This document shows positions 1-6,136 of a stretch of DNA of 6,136 bases, one piece after another. This DNA is from Chloroflexota bacterium (GTDB lineage Bacteria; Chloroflexota; Anaerolineae; Caldilineales; Caldilineaceae), in NCBI GenBank assembly GCA_003577365.1, contig QEUY01000247.1, positions 1 through 6,136 on the forward strand, written 5' to 3'. The notes beneath the pieces were generated by a model. The model saw nothing but the letters and a program-made list of their open reading frames with translations, made no database searches and was not told the origin of the DNA. A program made the position numbers and the translations under genes. How positions within the stretch are numbered: position 1 is the first letter of the stretch; the number at the start of each line of letters is the position of its first letter.

Positions 1-1
1 C

Positions 2-1399
2 ACGCTCAACGTCGTCTACACCGCGCAGCGCTGGCTCAAACACCTCAGCCGCGAGGACGAGGCCGGGCAGCGTTGGGGCGACCCCGACCACAGCCACAAA
101 CTGCTGATCGACCTGCTGCGCAAACCGGGCAGCGTGCACCCCTGGTTTGCCGACACGCTCAAGGTCGGCAGCGATGAGACGGGCCGCGGGGCCGATGCCT
201 GGGACGATTCGGTCATCGTCCACGAGATGCACCACTGGATCTTCGACAAGTCGGTGCGCCCTTTCCCGCCCTTCGGGTTGACCAGCGGCGACCACAAGCA
301 TGACCAGATCACCTCCAAGAACGGCGCGATCTCCGAGGGCTATGCCAACTATGCCCAGCTCTTTTGGGGCGCGGAATATGGCAGCAGCGACCGCGTGCGC
401 GGCTACAGTATGGCGGGCCTCAACAGCGTCGCCAGCCGTCTCGGCAACATTGAGCAAAAGGAGGACGACACGGTCAAGGGGACCTTCTACCTGGTGGGCG
501 GCCCGACGACCACCCTGGTCGGCGGCGTGGCGACCCCGGCCGCGCCCACCTTTGACACGCCCAACAAGGGGCTGGAGGTGGAAGGCTACTTCGCCAACAC
601 GCTCTACCAGATCCACCACGCCCTGGCTGACCCTGGCACGCTCTTTGCCGACGCCCCGTCCTATTGGTATGGCTACAACGTCTTTGCCACGACCGAGCAG
701 AGCCGCCGCTTCTCCGCCATTCTGCGGAAAGCCATGCGCGCATTCCCCCCCAGCCCCACCTCGGACCAGCGCAAACAGGGGTCGGAACTCTATTTCAGAC
801 AGGTGCTGGCCGCGGCGCGCGCCGACGCCTCCAACCTGGGGCAGATCGTGCAGTCGATCTTTGAACTCAACAATCAACTGATGCCTACCGTCACCGTCAC
901 CGAGGGCACGTCGGACACAGCGCCGGGCAGCGCCGTCGGCGCGTCGGTCACGGTCAAAGAGACGAATACCAAATCGTTTATCGTCCAGGTCAAGGACGCC
1001 ACCGGCCAGCCGCTGCCCGGCTATAACCTCAACTTCACGGTGACCACGGCTGCCGACTGGCGCTTTGCACCGCTTGGCGGCGGCCCTGTCGCCGATCACG
1101 GCGCGGTGCCGTCCGCCGGGCTGAACCGCGCTACCAACGCCAACGGCATCGTCAACATCTCGTTCGAAGCGCCGCCCGGCTCCGCAGGCCGCACCGAGAC
1201 CATGACCGTGCGCTATCAACCCGATTTCGACCGCGACGCCAGCTTTGCCCCGCCCGTGCGCGGCGACGACCTGGAGACTACGCTGCGCAAGCTTTATCTC
1301 TATGAGCTGCGTACCGCTCTCAAAGTGTGGGACGGCGTGGGCAACAACCGCGGGGCGATTGTGCTGCAAAATGTCGTCATCAATGTGCAGGCTCCCTAG
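2..1399 (+). CDS. Putative zinc metallopeptidase (HExxH, gluzincin-like) with C-terminal Ig-like domain; 5' end outside window
   Basis: The reading frame is open from base 2, so the true start lies upstream; 465 residues are visible and the stop is TAG. A GTG at 134 is the first possible start inside the window, but the coding frame continues before it without a break, so it is probably internal. The likely catalytic site is HEMHH at visible residues 74-78 (bases 221-235), matching HExxH. The context AWDDSVIVHEMHHWI is a hydrophobic strand or helix leading into the motif. A second motif, SEGYANY, places a glutamate at visible residue 112, 34 residues after the last motif histidine; this fits the third zinc ligand of gluzincins. 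From about residue 294 the protein is beta-rich and includes KDATGQPLPGYNLNFTV and a later NANGIVNISF, the pattern of bacterial Ig-like (Big_1/invasin-type) domains. The last ~50 residues are unassigned. The Ig-like domain suggests an exported or particle-displayed protein, but any signal peptide lies outside the window. Peptidase activity is inferred; the target is unknown. Confidence 0.75.
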   Translation, partial: TLNVVYTAQRWLKHLSREDEAGQRWGDPDHSHKLLIDLLRKPGSVHPWFADTLKVGSDETGRGADAWDDSVIVHEMHHWIFDKSVRPFPPFGLTSGDHKHDQITSKNGAISEGYANYAQLFWGAEYGSSDRVRGYSMAGLNSVASRLGNIEQKEDDTVKGTFYLVGGPTTTLVGGVATPAAPTFDTPNKGLEVEGYFANTLYQIHHALADPGTLFADAPSYWYGYNVFATTEQSRRFSAILRKAMRAFPPSPTSDQRKQGSELYFRQVLAAARADASNLGQIVQSIFELNNQLMPTVTVTEGTSDTAPGSAVGASVTVKETNTKSFIVQVKDATGQPLPGYNLNFTVTTAADWRFAPLGGGPVADHGAVPSAGLNRATNANGIVNISFEAPPGSAGRTETMTVRYQPDFDRDASFAPPVRGDDLETTLRKLYLYELRTALKVWDGVGNNRGAIVLQNVVINVQAP

Positions 1400-1404
1400 G
1401 AGAG
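1398..1404 (+). promoter_or_regulatory. Strong Shine-Dalgarno site deciding the start of the 913-residue protein
   Basis: AGGAGAG begins inside the TAG stop of the upstream gene and lies 3 to 5 bases before the ATG at 1408, depending on how the core is drawn. It supports 1408 over the earlier in-frame ATG at 1327, which would overlap the metallopeptidase gene by 73 bases. The close spacing suggests the two genes share a transcript and may be translationally coupled. Confidence 0.75.
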
Positions 1405-1407
1405 CGC

Positions 1408-4149
1408 ATGACCTGCTACACGCGCAGCGGCGTGCTCACGCGCAGCACCCTCTGCTTTGCCAAGCGTTTTAACGCTACCATCAAGATCAGCCTGCCTGAT
1501 CCGCTGCCGCTTGGCCCGGCGCTGCTTTGGATCGACGTGCGCTGGACGCCCGCCGCGCCCGACGGCGAGGTCGAGCTCGTCTTGCGCCGCTTGTCGGCCA
1601 CGTCGGCGGACGTGCGCTTCTTTGCCGCCGACGGTGCGACGGCGCACAAGCTCAAGGGCGACGTCACCGGCGACCAGGGGCTGCGGCGCATCGTCGGCGT
1701 CACGCCCAGCGCCGGCGCGCAGCCCGACCTGATGCTGGACGTCAAAGTTGACGGCGACCTGGCGGGCGAGCCGATCCCGTTGCTCGTACGCCGCGACGAC
1801 GGCGTGACCGGCGACAACGGGCTGGCCGCGCTGCGCAGCGAAGTGGCCGTCGCCGTGCAGGCGGCGCGGCCCGCCGATGCCGCTGAGCGCGCCATCTGGG
1901 ACCGCTACAACGACCTCTTTGTCCAGGGCCGCGGGCTGGCCGCGGCGCTGGGCGCGCTGGCCCTGCCCGCCGCCTCGATCCCGCAGATCGGCGGGGCCGA
2001 TACGCCGCGCACGCTGGCGCGCGACGAGGTCGTCGCCGCGCTGCAAAGCAACGACGACCGCTCGGGCACGGCGGCGGAGCGGGCCAAGGGCAAAACCGCG
2101 GCCTTTGACCCCTTCCAGGGCAAATGGCGCGGGCGGCTGCGCGTTCACAACGGCTGCGCGCCCAGCGCCGTCTGCCAAGACGATGAGCGCCGCGCCGTTG
2201 CGCCCGTGGCCGAGGGCAGCCCGATCTATCTCCAGCCCGCGCTGCTGGAGGCCGACAGCCGCGCCTATGTTCAGCCGCCTGTCGACTGCCAAGCGTTGCC
2301 CACAGGCCGCGATGTGGACACGCCCGCGGTCTTTGCCATCAACATCGCGACCGGCGTGATCGCCGGCGCGCTGGGGGCCAACGCCCAGGCCGTCGAGGGC
2401 ATCCGCGCCCGCCGCCCGCAGATCGGGTTTTATCTGGCCGAGGGCCGGTTGCTCTGGCTGCGCGAAGATACGCGCAGCGCCGCGGCCTCGACCTACAGCC
2501 TTTTTGAAGAACTAGCCACGGTAGGCAATGACGGCGTTCCGCTCTATACAATCACCGGCTTCACGTTGACTTGGGATCGGACGCAGCGGCGCATTACGTC
2601 GCCGTTGACGCCGTTCGGCGGGCAGGTGCGCCAGGTCTTGACCCCCGAAGAAGCGGCGCTGGCGCGCGATTTCCAGGATCGGCGGCTGCGCCCCGCCCAC
2701 CTGCAAGAGATGCGCTACCGCCGGCTGTTGGAAAGCCTGGACCCGGCGACTGCCCAGCAGTTTTTCGACAACGCCGATGACGCCACGCGTGACTACCTGA
2801 CGCGGCTGCTGAAATTTGTGCACGAACAGGCCGCGCTCGCCGCCGCGCCGCAGGGCGACCGCACGTCGATCACCTTTATCATGGGCGAGGACCCGCCGGC
2901 CGCAGACGATGACCATCGGTTCTACACCGGCGCAACGGCTCACTTTATGCTCCACCCCGCGGGCCGGCTGGTCACTCACCTGCGCACACTGCTGGAGGTG
3001 CGGAACTATCTCGACGCCAACCGCCCGGACAATGGCCTGCCCTGGGGCGAGGTCAATATCGTCGTCCACGCCAACGAAGAGGGCGGCATGACGATCCCCG
3101 TGGCGGATGTGCCCGCCGGGCAGAACCCGGCCTTTCACTATGCCAACGTGCATACCCTGCCGCAAGCGATTGCCAACGGTACGCTGCAGCCGCTGGTCGA
3201 CGCCGTGGTCGATGTGCGCACGACGATCCACATTCGCGGCTGCTCTTTGGGTCAAAGCCAAACGATGCTGCATCTGCTCAGCACCGGCTTGGGCGGCGAC
3301 GAGGCGCAGCGGCCCATCGTGCGCGCGCCCAAGCACCTGCAGGCGTTTGAGTTCTCTCCGCGTGGTTGGCGTACCCACCATGTAAATCCGCCAACCGGCA
3401 GCGACCTGTACTTTGTGGAGTTCTGGTTTGTGGGCTTTCCCAGCGACCACCGGCCCAACAACGCCGCCTTGATCCAGCAGTTCAACGCCAAATACCCGGG
3501 CGCAGGCATCAACTGGGCGCAGGGCCTGGCGCACCCCGGCGCGCCCGCCGGCGACCAGTTGACGAATGAAACCCGCGACCGCACCTACCGCTTTGAGCAG
3601 ACGACCGGCTATTTCCCGCTGCCGGCCAACAACGCCGCGCTGGCCAACACCCTGGCGCAGATCGGCGGCGACTTCGCTGGGCTGAGCAATGTGCAGGAGA
3701 CCAACCGTGAGCCGGCAGCCGAGGGCCGCACGCGCGTCTTCTTCGACGCCATTCAGAACGGCAACCCGTTCAATGGGCATCTGGACATGGGTCCCAACCC
3801 GCCCGCCAACGATGCGGCGCGCCGGGCCTTGGTCTCTGCCGACCCGGACGTGGTCGCCGATCTGGCGCGCGTGGGCCATGTCTTTGCCGACTATGATTGG
3901 GGCTTTGTGCAAAACGACAAAAGCACAGGCAATGGTGGGCGCGAGTGGAACTTGGTTGCCACCGGTCGCCATACCATCCTGCGCATCCAGCGCGAACTGC
4001 GCGAACCCGACCCGGCGCGGCCCGGACGTACCCGCCGCCTCTACCCTGCCGTCACCGACCTGGCCCATTTTGGCGAAGAAGTCCCGGCGCGGCCTGCCCA
4101 ACGCCCGCCGGGCGAAAACGTCCCAATCGAGAATCCGAATCCGCCCTAG
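1408..4149 (+). CDS. Large protein of unknown family (913 aa) with a possible clan CD-like His/Cys peptidase core
   Basis: I do not recognise the family. ATG at 1408 follows a strong ribosome binding site; stop is TAG. No signal peptide or membrane segment is apparent. Residues ~1-130 look beta-rich. Residues ~232-405 contain FQGKWRGR (236-243) and later aromatic strands such as IGFYLAEGRLLWL and YTITGFTLTW, possibly a beta-barrel. Residues ~411-478 are rich in charged residues and Leu/Ala and look helical. Around residues 550-640, a hydrophobic strand ends in VVHANEEGG (His554), and 58 residues later another strand ends in IHIRGCSLGQ (Cys612). Strand-His and strand-Gly-Cys at this distance resemble the caspase/CHAT/DUF4347-type fold, but the usual Gly directly after the His is missing. 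The C-terminal ~270 residues contain an aromatic strand (LYFVEFWFVGF) and end in a Pro-rich tail. Only six cysteines are present (3, 18, 250, 256, 294, 612). The gene lies between a metallopeptidase gene and tail-hub genes, so cargo, tail-associated toxin or maturation protease are all possible. That it is a gene is near certain; the function is a guess. Confidence 0.6.
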   Translation: MTCYTRSGVLTRSTLCFAKRFNATIKISLPDPLPLGPALLWIDVRWTPAAPDGEVELVLRRLSATSADVRFFAADGATAHKLKGDVTGDQGLRRIVGVTPSAGAQPDLMLDVKVDGDLAGEPIPLLVRRDDGVTGDNGLAALRSEVAVAVQAARPADAAERAIWDRYNDLFVQGRGLAAALGALALPAASIPQIGGADTPRTLARDEVVAALQSNDDRSGTAAERAKGKTAAFDPFQGKWRGRLRVHNGCAPSAVCQDDERRAVAPVAEGSPIYLQPALLEADSRAYVQPPVDCQALPTGRDVDTPAVFAINIATGVIAGALGANAQAVEGIRARRPQIGFYLAEGRLLWLREDTRSAAASTYSLFEELATVGNDGVPLYTITGFTLTWDRTQRRITSPLTPFGGQVRQVLTPEEAALARDFQDRRLRPAHLQEMRYRRLLESLDPATAQQFFDNADDATRDYLTRLLKFVHEQAALAAAPQGDRTSITFIMGEDPPAADDDHRFYTGATAHFMLHPAGRLVTHLRTLLEVRNYLDANRPDNGLPWGEVNIVVHANEEGGMTIPVADVPAGQNPAFHYANVHTLPQAIANGTLQPLVDAVVDVRTTIHIRGCSLGQSQTMLHLLSTGLGGDEAQRPIVRAPKHLQAFEFSPRGWRTHHVNPPTGSDLYFVEFWFVGFPSDHRPNNAALIQQFNAKYPGAGINWAQGLAHPGAPAGDQLTNETRDRTYRFEQTTGYFPLPANNAALANTLAQIGGDFAGLSNVQETNREPAAEGRTRVFFDAIQNGNPFNGHLDMGPNPPANDAARRALVSADPDVVADLARVGHVFADYDWGFVQNDKSTGNGGREWNLVATGRHTILRIQRELREPDPARPGRTRRLYPAVTDLAHFGEEVPARPAQRPPGENVPIENPNPP

Positions 4150-4176
4150 TGCTACATCCGACAAGTCATTTGATGT

Positions 4177-4242
4177 GTAGGGACGTAGGGACAGACCCCC
4201 GTGTCTGTCCGCAGGCGGGCCGCCACAGGGAGCGGCCCTCCG
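4177..4242. repeat. Compact intergenic double-hairpin element (REP/MITE-like)
   Basis: The element starts with two tandem copies of GTAGGGAC (4177-4184 and 4185-4192). Two inverted repeats follow. The first is GGACAGAC (4189-4196) pairing perfectly with GTCTGTCC (4203-4210) across a 6-base loop. The second is GGGCCGC (4217-4223) pairing perfectly with GCGGCCC (4232-4238) across an 8-base loop; it extends to ten positions with one mismatch (4214-4223 with 4232-4241). GTAGGG near the left end and CCCTCC near the right end are imperfect complements, so the whole could fold as an outer stem with two inner hairpins. No run of T follows either hairpin, so it is not a typical intrinsic terminator, though it could slow transcription or protect mRNA ends between the two gene pairs. 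The structure is directly visible; its dispersal in the genome is inferred. Confidence 0.6.
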
Positions 4243-4301
4243 TATTCACATCAGTTACAGGATCAAGCACTTAGTGAACCGCCGAAGCGAGCAGATAGAC
4301 T

Positions 4302-5441
4302 ATGGCTGGCCTGCTGGACATTTTGCCGGGGACGAGTACACAACCCGCGGCCGTGCGCCGCCCCACCTTTGCCGTGCATTTTGGCCCCCCAAGCGGCGGA
4401 GGCGGCGGGCTGTTGGAAGCCGCGGGCAGCGCCTTGGGGTTGACCACAGGCGGCGATGACCCCTGGGTCGCGGCCCTGGTCGCCATCCGCATTGAATCCT
4501 ACTCGGCCCCCGGCGTGGATATCGCCGTGCTTGACCTGGCCAACGAGGCCCGCGCCCCCAGCGTGGCGCTGGGCGACCCCGGTTCAATCGAACTCGGCTA
4601 TGGCGACGGCGACAATGTGCTTGTCTTTACCGGCCAGGTGGACGCCATCCGCACCAGCCTGGCCGGCGCAACCCGCATCACGCTGGTCAACAGCAGTGCG
4701 GCCCTGGCGCGCCGCCGTATCGACCAGAGCTATCAACAGCAGAGCGCGGGCGCGATCGTCAACGACCTGATCGGCCAGTGCGGCGTCGACGCCGCCGATG
4801 TCGAAGACGGCAGCGACTACCCCTTCTACGTCGTCGACGCCGCACGCACCGTCTACCAGCATATCGCGCGGCTGGCGCAGCGCAGCGGCTATATCGCCGC
4901 CATCACCGCCGAGGATAAGCTTCAGTTTGCGCCTGCCGCCGCCGACAACGCGGCCCAGACCTTTACCTATGCCCAGGACCTGCTGGCCGTGCATCTGGCC
5001 GAGGGCGCGCCGCTGGCGGGCGTCACCTTCACCGGCGAAGGCGCGGCGGGCAGCCAGGGCAGCGACGCCTGGTCGTGGCTGATCAAAGATGCCGCCGCCG
5101 TGCAGAAGAGCGCGGGGGACGCGTCGGGCGCGCGCCCGCTGGTCGACGCTGCGCTGCGCAGCGGCGCTGCGCTGGAGACGGCGGCCGCGGCCTATCTGGC
5201 CGAGCAAGGCGGCAGCGCCGGGCGGCTGATCGTGCCAGGCGCGCCAGATGTCACCGTCGGCGCGGCTGTCGAGATCACGGGCGCGCCTCAGGACGCGCTC
5301 AACGGGCTGCACCTGGTCACGCGGCTGCGTCACCGCTATGACAAAGCGCGCGGCTTTGTCACTGAGCTGGCCCTGCGCCGCGCCGGGGAAAGCGCCAGCG
5401 GGCTGGGTGGGCTGGCGGCCCTCGCCGGCGGCCTACTCTAG
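4302..5441 (+). CDS. Phage late control gpD-like baseplate hub protein of a contractile tail-like particle
   Basis: The 379-residue product resembles the gpD/gp27 half of VgrG, the trimeric hub that links the inner tube to the spike. Phage P2 gpD is similar in length. After a Gly-rich N-terminal segment comes a beta domain with LGYGDGDNVLVFTGQVD (ending near residue 114), the usual gpD strand before its membrane-puncturing-hub core. Next is ARRRIDQSYQQQSAGAIVNDLI, a family-typical helix region, then YQHIARLAQRSGYIAAI (ending near 198), the conserved 'one residue pattern per helix plus G-Y' element. Near residues 318-355, VTVGAAVEITGAPQDALNG and VTRLRHRYD match the closing beta domain. The start is fixed: an in-frame TAG at 4296-4298 lies immediately upstream of ATG 4302. 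No good ribosome binding site is visible, so translation may be weak or depend on the upstream context. The separate spike gene follows 20 bases after the stop. Assignment to the gpD family is confident; eCIS versus prophage tail is not settled. Confidence 0.85.
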   Translation: MAGLLDILPGTSTQPAAVRRPTFAVHFGPPSGGGGGLLEAAGSALGLTTGGDDPWVAALVAIRIESYSAPGVDIAVLDLANEARAPSVALGDPGSIELGYGDGDNVLVFTGQVDAIRTSLAGATRITLVNSSAALARRRIDQSYQQQSAGAIVNDLIGQCGVDAADVEDGSDYPFYVVDAARTVYQHIARLAQRSGYIAAITAEDKLQFAPAAADNAAQTFTYAQDLLAVHLAEGAPLAGVTFTGEGAAGSQGSDAWSWLIKDAAAVQKSAGDASGARPLVDAALRSGAALETAAAAYLAEQGGSAGRLIVPGAPDVTVGAAVEITGAPQDALNGLHLVTRLRHRYDKARGFVTELALRRAGESASGLGGLAALAGGLL

Positions 5442-5443
5442 AT

Positions 5444-5449
5444 GAAGGG
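5444..5449 (+). promoter_or_regulatory. Candidate ribosome binding site of the spike gene
   Basis: GAAGGG lies just after the hub stop codon, 12 bases before ATG 5462, which is longer than ideal. An ATG at 5442 is out of frame with the spike and would encode only a few residues. No better start for the spike protein is visible. Confidence 0.4.
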
Positions 5450-5461
5450 CATCGGTCATTT

Positions 5462-6109
5462 ATGACGAATCTCTATGAAACGATTCGCCGCATTGTCCAA
5501 GAGGAACTCTGCACGCTGCGCACCGCCGAACTCGCCGTCGTGCAGGAGCAGCACCCCCATGCCGCCGAAGGTGATACAGATAACTATGGCTGTACGGTGG
5601 TGCTGCGCAATTCGGGGATCGTGCTGGCACAGGTGCCGGTCGCCACGCCGCGCATCGGCCATGCCTCGATCCCTGCCGTGGGCGATCTCGTCCTGGTCCA
5701 GTTTTTGGGCGGCGACGTCAACGCGCCGGTGATCGTCGGCAGCCTCTACAATGATGAAGACCGGCCCCCGCTCAACGACGCCGGCCAGGTGGCGCTGCAT
5801 CTGCCGCTGGGCGCGGCCGACGGCGACGCCGTCAAGCTGCTGCTGCAGAGCGGCGACACGCGCGCCGTTGAACTGGCGCTCGGCAGCGGGCTGACGCTAC
5901 AGCTTCAGGATGACGACCCCGTGGTCAAGCTGGAGGTGGACGGCGGCAAGGCGACGGTGCAGATCGACCGTGATGGCGCGATCAGTATCCAATCGCAGGG
6001 CGACGTCACGCTTGAGACGCAGGGCAATCTATCTGTCAAAGGCACGGAGATCAAGGTCGAGGCCCAGGCCACGCTGACGCTCAAGGGCGCGACGGTCAAT
6101 ATCAACTGA
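5462..6109 (+). CDS. Phage baseplate assembly protein V (gpV)-like tail spike
   Basis: The 215-residue product has the layout of gpV and of the gp5-like half of VgrG, the needle that pierces the target membrane; P2 gpV has nearly the same length. Residues 1-~22 form a short charged helix (YETIRRIVQEELCTLR). Residues ~25-100 form the OB fold: IGHASIPAVGDLVLVQFLGG followed by DVNAPVIVGSLYNDEDRPP matches the VgrG/gpV signature of a Val-Gly-Asp turn, a Gly-Gly-Asp turn and a Gly-Ser-Leu-Tyr-Asn end. From about residue 130 the sequence alternates hydrophobic and polar residues (for example AISIQSQGDVTLETQG and LSVKGTEIKVEAQ) and ends in TLKGATVNIN, typical of the intertwined trimeric beta-helix spike. 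No zinc or iron tip motif and no PAAR domain is fused, so a separate PAAR tip protein would be expected nearby. It sits directly behind the hub gene and presumably assembles on it. Confidence 0.9.
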   Translation: MTNLYETIRRIVQEELCTLRTAELAVVQEQHPHAAEGDTDNYGCTVVLRNSGIVLAQVPVATPRIGHASIPAVGDLVLVQFLGGDVNAPVIVGSLYNDEDRPPLNDAGQVALHLPLGAADGDAVKLLLQSGDTRAVELALGSGLTLQLQDDDPVVKLEVDGGKATVQIDRDGAISIQSQGDVTLETQGNLSVKGTEIKVEAQATLTLKGATVNIN

Positions 6110-6112
6110 GGC

Positions 6113-6121
6113 GGAGAAGAG
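6113..6121 (+). promoter_or_regulatory. Possible ribosome binding site for a gene beginning beyond the window
   Basis: GGAGAAGAG lies 4 bases after the spike stop codon. No start codon follows within the remaining 15 bases, so the gene it would serve starts outside the window or uses other signals. In related loci a gp25-like or PAAR gene usually comes next. Confidence 0.3.
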
Positions 6122-6136
6122 CTATTTACCGCAAAG

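Noticed and set aside
1327..1407. Earlier ATG at 1327 as the start of the 913-residue protein
   Set aside because: It would overlap the metallopeptidase gene, gives an Arg/Gly/Cys-rich leader typical of out-of-frame translation, and ignores the strong ribosome binding site before 1408.
1396..2292. Antisense open frame (298 codons)
   Set aside because: Same reason: it is fully covered by the + strand gene, has low-complexity composition and no motif.
2512..4164. Long antisense open frame (550 codons) opposite the 913-residue gene
   Set aside because: It mirrors a real gene in GC-rich DNA, where long antisense frames are common. Its translation is rich in Arg, Gly, Val and Ala without recognisable motifs, and no ribosome binding site supports it.
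4189..4242. Hairpins as a rho-independent terminator
   Set aside because: Neither stem is followed by a T-run; the downstream bases are GCAGG and GTATTCAC.
4240..4301. Promoter for the hub and spike genes
   Set aside because: Loose -35-like hexamers such as TTCACA and TTACAG are present, but no fitting -10 hexamer lies at the right distance.
4584..5333. Antisense open frame (249 codons) opposite the hub gene
   Set aside because: The + strand translation here is a clear gpD-like protein; the opposite frame shows only the biased composition of a shadow.
5455..5466. Small inverted repeat GTCAT-TT-ATGAC over the spike start codon
   Set aside because: Five base pairs with a 2-base loop is too short to be a credible operator or RNA structure, and is expected by chance.

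Overview
The window is GC-rich and densely coded on the + strand only. It holds four genes: one cut at its 5' end by the window edge and three complete. Together they look like part of a contractile phage-tail-like particle locus, such as an extracellular contractile injection system (eCIS) or a related tail-like island. The last two genes encode the two central baseplate proteins: a gpD-type hub (4302-5441) and a gpV-type spike (5462-6109). They are separate genes in hub-then-spike order rather than one fused VgrG. No capsid, terminase, integrase or lysis gene is visible, but the window is too short to exclude a prophage.

Region by region: 2-1399 is the 3' part of a putative zinc metallopeptidase with an HExxH motif, a downstream glutamate and a C-terminal Ig-like domain. 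After an 8-base gap with a strong ribosome binding site comes a 913-residue protein (1408-4149) that I cannot assign to a family. It carries a His...Gly-Cys arrangement that may be a caspase/CHAT-like (clan CD) cysteine peptidase core. A 152-base gap (4150-4301) then holds a compact repeat with two adjacent hairpins. The hub and spike genes follow, 20 bases apart. The last 27 bases hold a purine-rich stretch that may be the ribosome binding site of the next gene, where a gp25 or PAAR protein would be expected.

The layout suggests two modules. The first is a tightly coupled pair of large proteins with peptidase-like features, which could be cargo, surface or maturation proteins of the particle. 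The second is the structural baseplate core. The link between them is inferred from proximity and shared strand only.

The organism cannot be named from this sequence. The high GC, Ala/Gly/Asp-rich proteins, short spacers and the style of the double-hairpin intergenic repeat recall environmental Chloroflexota (Anaerolineae/Caldilineae-like) genomes. That is an impression from memory, not a search result. No tRNA, rRNA, CRISPR array, insertion sequence or convincing intrinsic terminator was seen.
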